Shown: positions 25,359 through 35,526, counted from the stretch's first letter. The stretch: DNA of 64,000 nt from Xylophilus rhododendri (GCF_009906855.1 NZ_CP047650.1:2418001-2482000), one strand, 5' to 3'. Numbers and translations are program-made. Notes: generated from the sequence alone by a model not told the origin.

Positions 25359-25431
25359 TGAGCGCGGTCTGGGGCGCGCAGCCCCAGCCCCGCCCTCCGC
25401 CAGGAGACCCAGCGCCAGCAAAGCAAAACAG

Positions 25432-25794
25432 TCAGTGACTGATCATCCAGGGCCGCTTGGAAGGAAACCCCTTGGCCCCATTAGCCGCAGTAACAGTAGC
25501 CCCCCGCTTCCCAGCAGAAGTACTGCAACACCCACAGCCGCTGGGATGCCGCATCCGCCCATAGCTCCCCTGATCCCCATCCCGCGAAGACCGAGGCGCA
25601 TGCCGCGAACGCTCGTTGGTATCAAACGCCTTGCGCTGCTCCGCACTGACACAAGCCAGCCGAGGCGCACTCGCAAACACCCGCTGAGAAGCCCGCGCAC
25701 AGGCAGGACAAGCCGCAGGCTCATTGCGCTCCGACAGTCGCCGAATCACATCGAACCCCCCGCAGTCCGAACAGTCGTACTCATAGGTAGGCAT
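25432..25794 (-). CDS. fmdB: FmdB-family zinc-ribbon regulatory protein
   Basis: A 120-residue protein whose N-terminus MPTYEYDCSDCGGF is the FmdB-family zinc ribbon; the second zinc knuckle is the CPAC at about 31-34. The remainder is basic and low-complexity, with a GCGCC cluster near residue 90. In Methylophilus, FmdB accompanies the formamidase operon and is thought to regulate it or act as an accessory factor. It starts 2 bases after the fmdA stop on the same strand. The frame could extend to 25902, but that would lie within fmdA. Confidence 0.88.
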   Translation of the reverse strand: MPTYEYDCSDCGGFDVIRRLSERNEPAACPACARASQRVFASAPRLACVSAEQRKAFDTNERSRHAPRSSRDGDQGSYGRMRHPSGCGCCSTSAGKRGATVTAANGAKGFPSKRPWMISH

Positions 25795-25796
25795 GG

Positions 25797-27026
25797 CTAC
25801 TTGTCCTGCGAGATAGGCATGTCGATGCTCCCATCGAGCATCTTCACAGGCCCCGCCGCAGTGGGATTGATGTCGAAGTCGAAGATCTCCGTAGGCAGCC
25901 ACAGCGTCGCACAGGCATTGGGCACATCCACCACCCCACTGATGTGCCCCTGCACCGGCGCAGTCCCCAGGATCGAATAGGCCTGCGCGCCGCTGTAGCC
26001 GAACTTCTTCAGGTACTCGATCGCGTTCAGGCAGGCCTGCCGATAGGCCACGGTCACATCGAGATAGTGCTGCTTGCCAGCCTCATCCACCGAGATCCCC
26101 TCGAAGATCAGATAGTCCTTGTAGTTAGGCACGATGGGACTGGGCTTGAAGATCGGATTCTTGATCCCGTACTTGGCCATGCCACCCTTGATCAGCGACA
26201 CCTTCATGTGCACCCAACCGGCCATCTCGATGGCGCCGCAGAAGGTGATCTCCCCGTCGCCCTGGCTGAAGTGCAGATCGCCCACCGACAGGCCAGCGCC
26301 CTCGACGTACACAGGGAAGTACACCTTGGACCCGCGCGACAAATCCTTGATATCGCAGTTGCCCCCATGCTCACGCGGCGGCACAGTGCGGGCACCCTCG
26401 GCAGCAGCCTTGGCCGCAGCCTCGCCCGTCAGCATGCCCATATGCGCAGTCGGCGCATTGGGCGGATTCGCCAGGCCAGGTACGCGATCCGGATCGGTGG
26501 CAATCAGCTCAGCCTCCCGGGCGTTCCAGGCATCCAGCATCTTCTGATCCGGCAGACACCCGATCAGCCCCGGATGGATCAGCCCCGCGAAGTTCACCCC
26601 GGGGATATGCCGGCTATTGGTGAACATCCCGTGAAAGTCCCAGATCGACTTCTGCGCCAGCGGATAGTGCTCGGTGAGAAACCCCCCGCCGTTCTTCTTC
26701 GAGAAGAAGCCATTGAAACCCCAAAGGCTGTCATCCCGCGCCCCGATGTCGAGCAGATCGACCACCAGCAGGTCGCCAGGCTGCGCCCCCTTCACCCCGA
26801 CGGGGCCAGACAGAAAGTGCACCGTCGAAAGATCCACATCCCGCACGTCATCCGCACTGTCGTCGTTCTTGATCGCACCACCAGTCCAGTCATAAGTCTC
26901 CAGCTTGAACTCATCCCCCGGATTCACCCAGACGGCCATGGGAATATCCGGATGCCACCGGTTGTGCACCTTCTTGTTCTCATAGGGAGACTGCTGGAGA
27001 TCGACTTTGATCAGGGTATCGGCCAC
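25797..27026 (-). CDS. fmdA: Formamidase/acetamidase FmdA
   Basis: A 409-residue enzyme of the acetamidase/formamidase family, hydrolysing formamide to formate and ammonia. Family blocks visible include HNRWHPDIP near the N-terminus, PGDLLVVDLLDIG, the REHGGNCDIKDL metal/substrate region, GDLHFSQGDGEITFCGAIEM and the C-terminal DVPNACATLWLPTEIFDFDI. It uses a GTG start at 27026 preceded by AAAGGAG. It sits 17 bases after the last ABC transporter gene and 2 bases before fmdB. Formate produced here could be oxidised by the formate dehydrogenase encoded at 58.5-63.3 kb. Confidence 0.95.
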   Translation of the reverse strand: MADTLIKVDLQQSPYENKKVHNRWHPDIPMAVWVNPGDEFKLETYDWTGGAIKNDDSADDVRDVDLSTVHFLSGPVGVKGAQPGDLLVVDLLDIGARDDSLWGFNGFFSKKNGGGFLTEHYPLAQKSIWDFHGMFTNSRHIPGVNFAGLIHPGLIGCLPDQKMLDAWNAREAELIATDPDRVPGLANPPNAPTAHMGMLTGEAAAKAAAEGARTVPPREHGGNCDIKDLSRGSKVYFPVYVEGAGLSVGDLHFSQGDGEITFCGAIEMAGWVHMKVSLIKGGMAKYGIKNPIFKPSPIVPNYKDYLIFEGISVDEAGKQHYLDVTVAYRQACLNAIEYLKKFGYSGAQAYSILGTAPVQGHISGVVDVPNACATLWLPTEIFDFDINPTAAGPVKMLDGSIDMPISQDK

Positions 27027-27043
27027 GGAAACACTCCTTTGGT

Positions 27044-27745
27044 TCAGACAGAGAGATAGGACTTGATGCGCTGCTGGTCGGTTTCGGCACGCGAGGTCTC
27101 GTGCACCAGCCGCCCGCCCTCGATCACGAAGAGCCGGTCGGCCACGTCCATGGCGAAGGACAGCACCTGCTCGCTGACCACGATGGTCAGCTTGCGCATG
27201 CGGCGGATCTCGTTGAGCGCCTTGGCGATGTCCTTGATGATCGAAGGCTGGATGCCTTCGGTGGGCTCGTCGAGCAGCAGCACCTTGGGATCGGTCACCA
27301 GCGCGCGGGCGATGGCCAGCTGCTGCTGCTGCCCGCCGGAGAGGTTGCCGCCCTTGCGCCGGCGCATGTCCCACAGCACCGGGAACAGCGCGAAGATCTC
27401 CTCGGGAATCTTCTTGACCTTGGCGTTCTCCAGCCCGGTCTGGATGTTCTCCTCCACCGTCAGCGTGGGGAAGATCATGCGGCCCTGCGGCACATAGGCG
27501 ATGCCCTTGGCGACCCGGCGGAAGCTCTCGTCCTTGCTCACTTCCTGTCCGCCCACGGTGATGCTGCCGCTCTTGCAGGGCAGCACGCCCATCAGGCTCT
27601 TGAACAGCGTGGTCTTGCCCATGCCGTTGCGGCCCATGATGGCCACCGTCTCGTTCTCGCGGCCCTCGAAGGAGATGCCGTGCAGGGCTTCGCTCTGGCC
27701 GTAGGCCACGTGGAGGTCCCTGACCTGGAGGATGTCGGCGCTCAT
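27044..27745 (-). CDS. Amide/urea ABC transporter ATP-binding protein, UrtE-like
   Basis: A 233-residue LivF/UrtE-type ATPase: Walker A GRNGMGKTT (38-46), signature LSGGQQQQLAIARAL, Walker B LLLDEPTEGIQPSII. The EGIQPSI extension after Walker B is typical of UrtE and FmdF proteins. It starts 2 bases after the UrtD-like gene. It would power uptake together with the UrtD-like subunit. The downstream fmdA suggests short amides rather than, or as well as, urea. Confidence 0.92.
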   Translation of the reverse strand: MSADILQVRDLHVAYGQSEALHGISFEGRENETVAIMGRNGMGKTTLFKSLMGVLPCKSGSITVGGQEVSKDESFRRVAKGIAYVPQGRMIFPTLTVEENIQTGLENAKVKKIPEEIFALFPVLWDMRRRKGGNLSGGQQQQLAIARALVTDPKVLLLDEPTEGIQPSIIKDIAKALNEIRRMRKLTIVVSEQVLSFAMDVADRLFVIEGGRLVHETSRAETDQQRIKSYLSV

Positions 27746-27747
27746 GT

Positions 27748-28487
<740 letters not shown>

Positions 28488-28491
<4 letters not shown>

Positions 28492-29675
28492 GGCTGGGTT
28501 CCCTGCAGGTTGGACGGAAGGCTGGCGGGTTCGGGCGCGGGTGCCGGCGGCACGGCATGGGGCGCGGGGGCCTTGGGCGCGGCCTGCCGGAGTGCCGCGC
28601 GGCGGCCGCGCCACCAGGGCTTGACGTGTTCTTCCCAGACGCCGGCCAGGCCCATCGGGAAGGCCATGGTCACGCCGATGAAGAGCGCGGCCATCAGGAA
28701 CAGCCACAGGTCCGGGAAGCTCTCCGAGAAGTAGGTCTTGCCGGCGTTCACCAGCAGCGTGCCGTACACCGCGCCGACCAGGCTCATGCGTCCGCCGACG
28801 GCCGCGTAGATCACCATCTCGATCGAAGGCACGATGCCCACGAAGCTCGGCGACATGAAGCCCACCTGCAGCGTGAACAGCGCGCCGCCGATGCCCGACA
28901 GGGCGGCGGCCAGGCAGAAGGTGAAGACCTTGAAGTTGGACACGTCGTAGCCGGAGAACCGCACCCGGTCCTCCTTGTCGCGCATGGCCAGCAGCAGGGT
29001 GCCGAGCTTGCTGGTCTGGATGAAGCGGCACAGCAGCATGGCGGCCACCAGCAGCGCCACGCAGGCGTAGTAGAGGATGTACTTGGCCGAGTCGGTGCGG
29101 GTGTCCCAGCCCAGCACGGTCTTCAGGTCGGTCATCCCGTTGACGCCGCCGGTATAGCCCTGCTGGCCGATGATGAGCACCGTCACGATCAGCGCCACCG
29201 CCTGCGTGATGATGGCGAAATACACCCCGCCCACCCGCCGCTTGAACATGGCGAAACTCACGATCCAGGCCAGCAGCGTGGGCAGCAGGATCACCGCCGC
29301 CAGCGAGAAGGGCAGGCTCTTGAAGGGCACCCAGAAGGCCGGCAGCGCGGTGATCTGGTTCCAGTCCATGAAGTCCGGAATGCCGGGGGTGGACTGGATC
29401 TTGGTGGTGATCGGGTCCGAGGCTTCGAGCTTCAGGAACATGGCCATGGCATAGCCGCCCAGGCCGAAGAACACACCCTGCCCCAGGCTCAGCACGCCGC
29501 CATAGCCCCAGACCATCACCAGGCCGATGGCCACGAAGGCATAACTCAGGTACTTGCCCACCAGGTTGAGCCGGAAGATGTCCAGCGACAGCGGCAGCAC
29601 CACCGCCAGCAGCACGGTCAGCAGCACCATGCTGGCGAGCTGGTAGCGCACGATCCAGGATTTGATTCGGTTCAT
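28488..29675 (-). CDS. Amide/urea ABC transporter permease, UrtC-like
   Basis: A 395-residue permease of the LivM/UrtC type, with about ten membrane segments starting LASMVLLTVLLAVVLPLSLDI, the family block YAFVAIGLVMVWGYGGVLSLGQGVFFGLGGYAMAMFL (in parts: GLVMVWGYGGVLSLGQG and FFGLGGYAMAMFL) and an EAA-like loop ALSGIGGALF. The C-terminus carries an unusual Pro/Ala-rich tail of about 40 residues after the last membrane segment. It overlaps both neighbours by 4 bases, indicating a single translationally coupled operon. Confidence 0.92.
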
Positions 29676-30586
29676 CGACGCACCTTGCTAGCGAAGAGGC
29701 CTTGCGGGCGGACCATGAGGATCAGCACGATCAGCGACAGCGTGATCACCTTGGCCATGGAGCCGGCCAGGAAGAACTCGGTGATCGACTGCGTCTGCGC
29801 GATGCCGAAGGCCGACACCACCGTGCCCAGCAGGCTGGCCGCGCCGCCGAAGGTGACGACCAGGAAGCTGTCCACGATGTAGAGCGATCCCGACGTCGGC
29901 CCGGTCGAGCCGATGGTGGTGAAGGCGGCGCCCGCGATGCCGGCGATGCCGCAGCCGATGGCGAATGTCAGCCGGTCGGTGCGCTGGGTGTCGATGCCGA
30001 TGGCGTTGGCCATCACCCGGTTGCTCACCGTGGCGCGCACCCGCAGGCCCCAGCGGCTGCGGTGCAGGGCGAACAGCACGCCGCCGGTGACGACCGCGGT
30101 GAGGCCCAGCACGAACATGCCGTTGATCGGGATGTCCAGGCCCTCGGCCGGCGCCCAGGAGCCCAGCAGCCATTCGGGCAGCGTGGGGCTGACCTCCTTG
30201 GGGCCGATGAAGGAGCGGAAGCACTGCTGCAGCGCCAGGCTCACGCCCCAGGTGGCCAGCAGGGTGTCGAGCGGGCGTTTGTAGAGGTGGCGGATCAGGC
30301 CCCATTCCACCAGCCAGCCGCCGATGAAACCGAAGCCGAAGGCGGCCGCGATGGCCACCGGGAAGTAGTAGGGCAGCAGCGCCGGCGCATGGTTGCCGAC
30401 CAGCGTGGAGCCGAGATAGATGGTGTAGGCGCCTATGGTCATGAACTCGCCATGCGCCATGTTGATCACGCCCATCTGGCCGAAGATGATGGCCAGGCCC
30501 AGGCCCATCAGCAGCAGCACCGCGAACAGGCTCAGGCCCGCGAAGCCCTGCATCAGGCCGATGTTCAGCATTTCCGAAAGGCTCAT
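29672..30586 (-). CDS. Amide/urea ABC transporter permease, UrtB-like
   Basis: A 304-residue LivH/UrtB-type permease with about eight membrane segments; LGLAIIFGQMGVINMAHGEFMTIGAY is the family hallmark (given here in parts: AIIFGQMGVINMAHGEF). It lacks the long N-terminal extension seen in some urea-cluster UrtB proteins. The ATG at 30586 follows a GGGGAA; a TTG at 30601 would add five residues. It is 61 bases downstream of the receptor gene and overlaps the UrtC-like gene by 4 bases. Confidence 0.92.
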   Translation of the reverse strand: MSLSEMLNIGLMQGFAGLSLFAVLLLMGLGLAIIFGQMGVINMAHGEFMTIGAYTIYLGSTLVGNHAPALLPYYFPVAIAAAFGFGFIGGWLVEWGLIRHLYKRPLDTLLATWGVSLALQQCFRSFIGPKEVSPTLPEWLLGSWAPAEGLDIPINGMFVLGLTAVVTGGVLFALHRSRWGLRVRATVSNRVMANAIGIDTQRTDRLTFAIGCGIAGIAGAAFTTIGSTGPTSGSLYIVDSFLVVTFGGAASLLGTVVSAFGIAQTQSITEFFLAGSMAKVITLSLIVLILMVRPQGLFASKVRR

Positions 30587-30647
30587 CGGATTCCCCGGCA
30601 AGTCGAATCAAGGAAGGCACGGCCCACGGGGTGGGCCGTGGGGAGAC

Positions 30648-31901
30648 TTACTGGTAGCCCTTGGGGAACGGGTCCGGCTTGATCAGGTCGGGCGATTCCG
30701 ATACGACCTTGAAGGTGGCGTCGGCCTGGCCCTGCGCGATGCGCGACTTGCTCCACAGGTGGTGGTTGGCGTCGAGCTTCACATAGCCCTCGGGCGCGGT
30801 CTTCAGTTCGATGCCGGGCGAGGCGGCGACCACCTTGTCCACGTCGAAGCTCTTGGCCTTTTCCACCGCGGCCTTCCACAGCCAGGGGCCGAGGTAGCCC
30901 GCCTGGGTCACGTCGCCGATCACCGAGTTGGGGCCGTACTTGGCCTTGAAGGCTTCGACGAACTTCTTGTTGTTGTCGTTGTCCAGGCTCTGGAAGTACT
31001 TCATGGACGAGTAGAAGCCCTTGAAGTTCTCGCCGCCCACGCCGGTCATCTCGTCCTCGGTGACGGCCAGCGTCACCAGCAGCTGCTTGTCGCCGGTGAT
31101 GCCGGCGGCCTTGAGCGCCTTGTAGAAGGCCACGTTGGAGCCGCCGACCACGGCCACGAACAGGCAGTCGGGCTTCTGCACCTTGATCTTGTTCATCAGG
31201 GAGCCGAAGTTGGTGCTGCCCAGCGGGTAGTACTCCTCGCCGACGACCTTGCCCTTCTGGAAGTTCTCGATGTGCTTGCGGGCGATCTTCATCGAGGTGC
31301 GCGGCCAGATGTAGTCCGAGCCGATGAGGAAGAAGCTCTTGGCGTTCTTCTCCTTCTTGGCCCAGTCCAGGCTGTAGAGGATCTGCTGGGTGGCTTCCTG
31401 GCCGGTGTAGATCACGTTCTTGGACTGCTCCAGGCCTTCGTAGAAGGTGGGGTAGTACAAGAGGCCGTTTTCCTTCTCGAAGACCGGCAGCACCGCCTTG
31501 CGCGAGGCGCTGGTCCAGCAGCCGAAGACGGCGGCGCAGTGGTCGCTGATGAGCAGCTTCTTGGCCTTCTCGGCGAAGGTGGGCCAGTCGGAGGCGCCGT
31601 CTTCCTTGATGACCTTGATCTTGCGGCCGAGCACGCCGCCCATGGCGTTGATCTGGTCGATGGCGAGCTGCTCGGCCTGGATGGAGCCGGTCTCGGAGAT
31701 GGCCATGGTGCCGGTGGCCGAGTGCAGCTGGCCCACGGTGACTTCGGTGTCGGTGACCGCCAGCTTGGTGGTGTTGACCGCCGAGGTGGCCTGGGCGTGC
31801 GAGAAGCTGGGCAGGCCGGCCACGGAGGCGGCGCCCAACGCCTGGAGCAGGCGGCGGCGGCTGGATTCGGGGGCGTCGGAGGCGTCGAAACGGGAAGTCA
31901 T
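30648..31901 (-). CDS. Amide/urea ABC transporter substrate-binding protein, UrtA/FmdD-like
   Basis: A 417-residue type-I periplasmic receptor. The N-terminus has a twin-arginine export signal (SSRRRLLQALGAASVAG, cleavage near SHAQA). The mature protein shows TGTMAISETGS, the CWTSASRKAVLPVFE block and YYPTFYEGLEQS, all typical of UrtA and FmdD receptors. It is the first gene of a minus-strand operon running through the permeases and ATPases to fmdA and fmdB. It diverges from the NCS1-kinase gene over a region with two similar dyads, so the sensor probably controls it. Confidence 0.93.
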   Translation of the reverse strand: MTSRFDASDAPESSRRRLLQALGAASVAGLPSFSHAQATSAVNTTKLAVTDTEVTVGQLHSATGTMAISETGSIQAEQLAIDQINAMGGVLGRKIKVIKEDGASDWPTFAEKAKKLLISDHCAAVFGCWTSASRKAVLPVFEKENGLLYYPTFYEGLEQSKNVIYTGQEATQQILYSLDWAKKEKNAKSFFLIGSDYIWPRTSMKIARKHIENFQKGKVVGEEYYPLGSTNFGSLMNKIKVQKPDCLFVAVVGGSNVAFYKALKAAGITGDKQLLVTLAVTEDEMTGVGGENFKGFYSSMKYFQSLDNDNNKKFVEAFKAKYGPNSVIGDVTQAGYLGPWLWKAAVEKAKSFDVDKVVAASPGIELKTAPEGYVKLDANHHLWSKSRIAQGQADATFKVVSESPDLIKPDPFPKGYQ

Positions 31902-31990
31902 GGAGGGTTTTCCTGCTGCGGTCGGGGGGACGAATCGGCGTGTGGCGCCGGGCTGCCGCGAAGGTTAGGGAAAGCCCTGGAGATGACCCA

Positions 31991-32029
31991 TACGTTGTTT
32001 GACGTAGGTGGCGTACGCACGGTTGCGTA
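31991..32029. promoter_or_regulatory. Two tandem TACG-N8-CGTA dyads between divergent operons
   Basis: TACGTTGTTTGACGTA (31991-32006) and TACGCACGGTTGCGTA (32014-32029) are both 16-bp inverted repeats with 5-bp arms around 6 bases, spaced 23 bp centre to centre (about two helical turns). They lie between the receptor gene and the sensor kinase gene. They are good candidates for binding by the LuxR-type response regulator at 35523. Confidence 0.6.
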
Positions 32030-32073
32030 GGACATTTGCCGGGTTCCCACGTTTCTTGCATGCGCTTTTGGAC

Positions 32074-35000
32074 ATGGCATCCACCGACCGCGCCAACGCC
32101 CATGCGCCCGCCGCCCGGGGCACGCAGACCATCTTCCGGTTCCGCCGCGACTACAACTCCTGGGTCGCCGACGAGACCATGGAGGACTACGCCCTGCGCT
32201 ACACACCCAAGCGCTTCCGGCGCTGGAGCGAGTTCCGGGTGGCCAACACCGCCTTCGGCTCGCTGTCCTTCCTGGCGCTGGAGGCCATCGGCGGCACCAT
32301 CGCGCTGAACTACGGATTCGCCAACGCGATGTGGGCGATCCTGTGCGTGGGCATCGTGATCTTTTTGACCGGCCTGCCGATCGCCTACTACGCGGCGCGC
32401 TACGGGCTGGACATGGACCTGCTGACCCGCGGCGCCGGCTTCGGCTACCTGGGCTCGACCATCACCTCGCTGATCTACGCGGTGTTCACCTTCATCTTCT
32501 TCGCGCTGGAGGCGGCCATCATGGCGCTGGCCCTGCGCATGGTGGTGGACTGGCCGCTGGTCTGGTGCTATGTGGCCTGCTCGGTGGTGGTGCTGCCGAT
32601 CGCGATACGGGGCATCACCTTCATCTCGCGCATGCAGGCGTGGACGCAGCCGGTGTGGCTGTTCCTGCTGTTCCTGCCCTTCGTGTGGATCTTCCTGAAC
32701 CAGCCGCAGCTCTACCGCGACGTGGCGGGGCTGTCGGGGCTGCGCAGCGGCAGCGCGGGTTTCGACGCGCTCATGTTCGGTGCGGCCACGGCGGTGATCT
32801 TCTCGCTGGTGGTGCAGATCGGCGAGCAGGTGGACTTCCTGCGCTTTTTGCCCGAGCGCACCCGGGACAACCACTGGCGCTGGTGGGCGGCGCTGATCGT
32901 GGCCGGGCCGGGCTGGGTCTTCATGGGCATGCTGAAGATGGCGGCCGGGGCCTTCCTGGCCTTCGCGGCGCTGCAGTTCCAGGTGGATCCGCACCGGGCG
33001 GCCGAGCCCACGCAGATGTTCCTGGCGGGCTTCACCCAGGCGGTGGGCCTGCCGGGGGTGGCGCTGGCGCTGACCGTGGTCTTCGTGCTGGTCTCGCAGG
33101 TGAAGATCAATGTGACCAATGCCTATGCGGGGTCGCTGGCCTGGTCGAACTTCTTCGCGCGCATCACCCGCAGCCATCCGGGGCGGGTGGTGTGGCTGGT
33201 GTTCAACGTGGGCATCGCCACGCTGCTGATGACACTCGATGTGTTCGGCGCGCTGGAGAAGGTGCTGGCCTTCTACAGCAATGTGGCCATCGCCTGGGTG
33301 GGGGCGCTGGTGGCGGACCTCGTCATCAACAAGCCGCTGGGGCTGTCGCCGCCGCATATCGAGTTCCGGCGGGCGCATCTGTACGACTTCAACCCGGTGG
33401 GGCTGGGCGCGATGGTGCTGGCGGCCATCGTGGCCTGCTGCGCCCATGTGGGCTGGCTGGGCGGGACGGCGGCTGCCTTCTCGCCCTTCATCGCACTCGG
33501 CCTGTCGATGGCGCTGGCGCCGCTGCTGGCCTGGGCCACGAAGGGGTGCTACTACCTGGCGCGCGATCCGGCCACCGGATGGCAGCCGGGCGAGCTGGTG
33601 CGCTGCGCCGTCTGCGAGAAGCAGTTCGAATCCGAGGACATGGCGCGCTGCCCGGCCTATGCCGCGGCCATCTGCTCCCTGTGCTGCTCGCTGGAATCGC
33701 GCTGCCACGACCGCTGCAAGACCAACGCCCGCGCCTCCGACCAGATCCGCCTGGCGATGGCCTGGCTGCTGCCCAAGCGCTGGGGGCTGCGGGTGAATTT
33801 CCGGCTGGGGCAGTACCTGGTGATCCTGCTGTCGCTGACGGCGGTGATGGCCTTCCTGGTGGGCGTGGTCTATGTGCAGGAGAGCCTGGAGACCCCCGCC
33901 CAGTTCCTGCGCTGGCCCTTCCTCAAGGTGTTCTCGCTGATGGCGCTGATGGCCGCCGTCTGCGCCTGGTGGGTGGTGCTGTCGAGCGACAGCCGGCGCA
34001 TGGCGCAGGACGAGTCCGAGCGCCAGACCCAGCTGCTGCTGCAGGAGATCGACGCCCACCGCCGCACCGACGCCGCCCTGCAGTCGGCCAAGGACCTGGC
34101 CGAATCGGCCAACCAGGCCAAGACGCGCTACGTGGCCGGCATGACACACGAGCTGCGTTCGCCGCTCAACAGCATCCTGGGTTATTCGCAGATCCTGCTG
34201 AAGAACCCGCAGGTGGACGGCTGGCTGCGCGAGACGCTGGCCACCATGCAGCACAGCGGCCAGCACATGCATGCGCTGATCGACGGCTCGCTGGAACTGG
34301 CGCGCATCGAGGCCGGCCGGCTGCGGCTGGACCCGGTGCCGGTGCCGCTGGCCGAACTGCTGGACAACGTGGAGCGCATGATGCGGCCGCAGGCCGAAGC
34401 CAAGGCCCTGCGCTTCTCGGTGCTGGTGGAAGGGCCGGCGCCGGCCTGGATCAGAGCGGATGCCAAGCGGCTGCGGCAGATCCTGATCAACCTGCTGGCC
34501 AATGCGGTGCGTTTCACCGACCAGGGCGCGGTGACGCTGCGGCTGGACTTCCACCACCATGTGGCGCGCATCGAGGTGATAGACACCGGCATCGGCATCG
34601 CACCGCAAGACCAGGAGCGCATCTTCCTGCCCTTCGAGCGCGGCAGCGCCGGCCGCCGCGCCAGCGAGGCGGGCACCGGCCTCGGCCTGACCATCACCCA
34701 CCTGCTGACCGAGCTGATGGGCGGCCAGCTCACGCTGCAGAGCGAGCCCGGCCAGGGCAGCACCTTCACCGTGCGGCTGTACCTGCCGGGCGTGGCCATC
34801 GACGGGCCGGGGCAGCGCCCGCCTTCGGCCGTGCTGCGGCCGGTGGTGGGCTACCTCGCGCCGCGCCGCACCCTGCTGGTGGTGGACGACCAGCCCCTGC
34901 AGCGCCAGCTGCTGGCCGGCCTGCTGGTGCCGCTGGGCTTCGTGGTGCGCGAGGCGGCCAGCGGCAGCGAATGCCTGGAGATCGTGCGCCACGAGCCGCC

Positions 35001-35526
35001 CGACCTGGTACTGCTCGACATCACCATGGACGACCTCGACGGCTGGCAGACCGCCGCCCGCCTGCGCCAGATCCTGCCGGCCGAACGGCTGCCCATCGTC
35101 TTCGTGTCGGCCAATCTCTTCGATGCGCAGTCGGACCAGCTGGCGCGGCTGCAGTGCCAGGGCTTCGTTGGCAAGCCGGTGATCGAATCGGAACTGCTGT
35201 CGGCGCTGGAGCGGGCACTGGCGCTGGAATGGGTGCGCGAGCCGATGCCGCAGGAACTGGCGCCGCAGCCGCCCGCGCCGTCCGGCGCCCTGCTGTCGGC
35301 CCTGCCCGAGGAGCTGCGCGAGAACCTCGCCCGCCTGGCCCGCCTGGGCCAGGCCGCCGAACTGCGCGAGAGCCTGCGCCAGGCGCAGGCCCGGTGGCCG
35401 CGGCATGCCCAGGCCCTGCGCCTGCTGCAGGACTGCGCCGACCGCTTCGATTTCGAGACCCTGGCCCGGCTGCTGCGCGAGGCCGAAGACACCGACAACG
35501 AGACGGAAACCGAGACCGACCCATGA
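32074..35526 (+). CDS. NCS1-transporter/histidine kinase/receiver fusion (hybrid sensor kinase)
   Basis: A 1150-residue inner-membrane sensor. Residues about 20-500 resemble an NCS1 nucleobase-cation symporter (FRRDYNSWVADETMEDYALRY, then about 12 membrane segments). A cysteine-rich linker follows with C511, C514, C526, C534, C537, C538, C544 and C548. Two membrane segments at about 580-640 lead to a HisKA domain with H692 (MTHELRSPLNS), a HATPase with N-box (LINLLANAVRFT), DTGIGIA and GTGLGLTI, and a C-terminal receiver with phospho-acceptor D982. The design parallels CbrA, which has a sodium/solute symporter domain. The ATG at 32074 is preferred; a GTG at 32008 lies within the upstream dyads. 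The adjacent amide uptake operon suggests it senses an amide- or ureide-like solute. Confidence 0.9.
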   Translation: MASTDRANAHAPAARGTQTIFRFRRDYNSWVADETMEDYALRYTPKRFRRWSEFRVANTAFGSLSFLALEAIGGTIALNYGFANAMWAILCVGIVIFLTGLPIAYYAARYGLDMDLLTRGAGFGYLGSTITSLIYAVFTFIFFALEAAIMALALRMVVDWPLVWCYVACSVVVLPIAIRGITFISRMQAWTQPVWLFLLFLPFVWIFLNQPQLYRDVAGLSGLRSGSAGFDALMFGAATAVIFSLVVQIGEQVDFLRFLPERTRDNHWRWWAALIVAGPGWVFMGMLKMAAGAFLAFAALQFQVDPHRAAEPTQMFLAGFTQAVGLPGVALALTVVFVLVSQVKINVTNAYAGSLAWSNFFARITRSHPGRVVWLVFNVGIATLLMTLDVFGALEKVLAFYSNVAIAWVGALVADLVINKPLGLSPPHIEFRRAHLYDFNPVGLGAMVLAAIVACCAHVGWLGGTAAAFSPFIALGLSMALAPLLAWATKGCYYLARDPATGWQPGELVRCAVCEKQFESEDMARCPAYAAAICSLCCSLESRCHDRCKTNARASDQIRLAMAWLLPKRWGLRVNFRLGQYLVILLSLTAVMAFLVGVVYVQESLETPAQFLRWPFLKVFSLMALMAAVCAWWVVLSSDSRRMAQDESERQTQLLLQEIDAHRRTDAALQSAKDLAESANQAKTRYVAGMTHELRSPLNSILGYSQILLKNPQVDGWLRETLATMQHSGQHMHALIDGSLELARIEAGRLRLDPVPVPLAELLDNVERMMRPQAEAKALRFSVLVEGPAPAWIRADAKRLRQILINLLANAVRFTDQGAVTLRLDFHHHVARIEVIDTGIGIAPQDQERIFLPFERGSAGRRASEAGTGLGLTITHLLTELMGGQLTLQSEPGQGSTFTVRLYLPGVAIDGPGQRPPSAVLRPVVGYLAPRRTLLVVDDQPLQRQLLAGLLVPLGFVVREAASGSECLEIVRHEPPDLVLLDITMDDLDGWQTAARLRQILPAERLPIVFVSANLFDAQSDQLARLQCQGFVGKPVIESELLSALERALALEWVREPMPQELAPQPPAPSGALLSALPEELRENLARLARLGQAAELRESLRQAQARWPRHAQALRLLQDCADRFDFETLARLLREAEDTDNETETETDP

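Noticed and set aside
30583..35406. A 1607-codon open frame on the minus strand, antisense to the sensor kinase and running into the receptor gene.
   Set aside because: It is low-complexity (Gln/Arg/Gly/His-rich), overlaps clear NCS1, kinase and receiver coding on the other strand, and results from high GC at third positions.
32331..35522. A long plus-strand open frame leading into the response regulator.
   Set aside because: It is the alternative frame of the kinase gene; the receiver domain begins just after the ATG at 35523.
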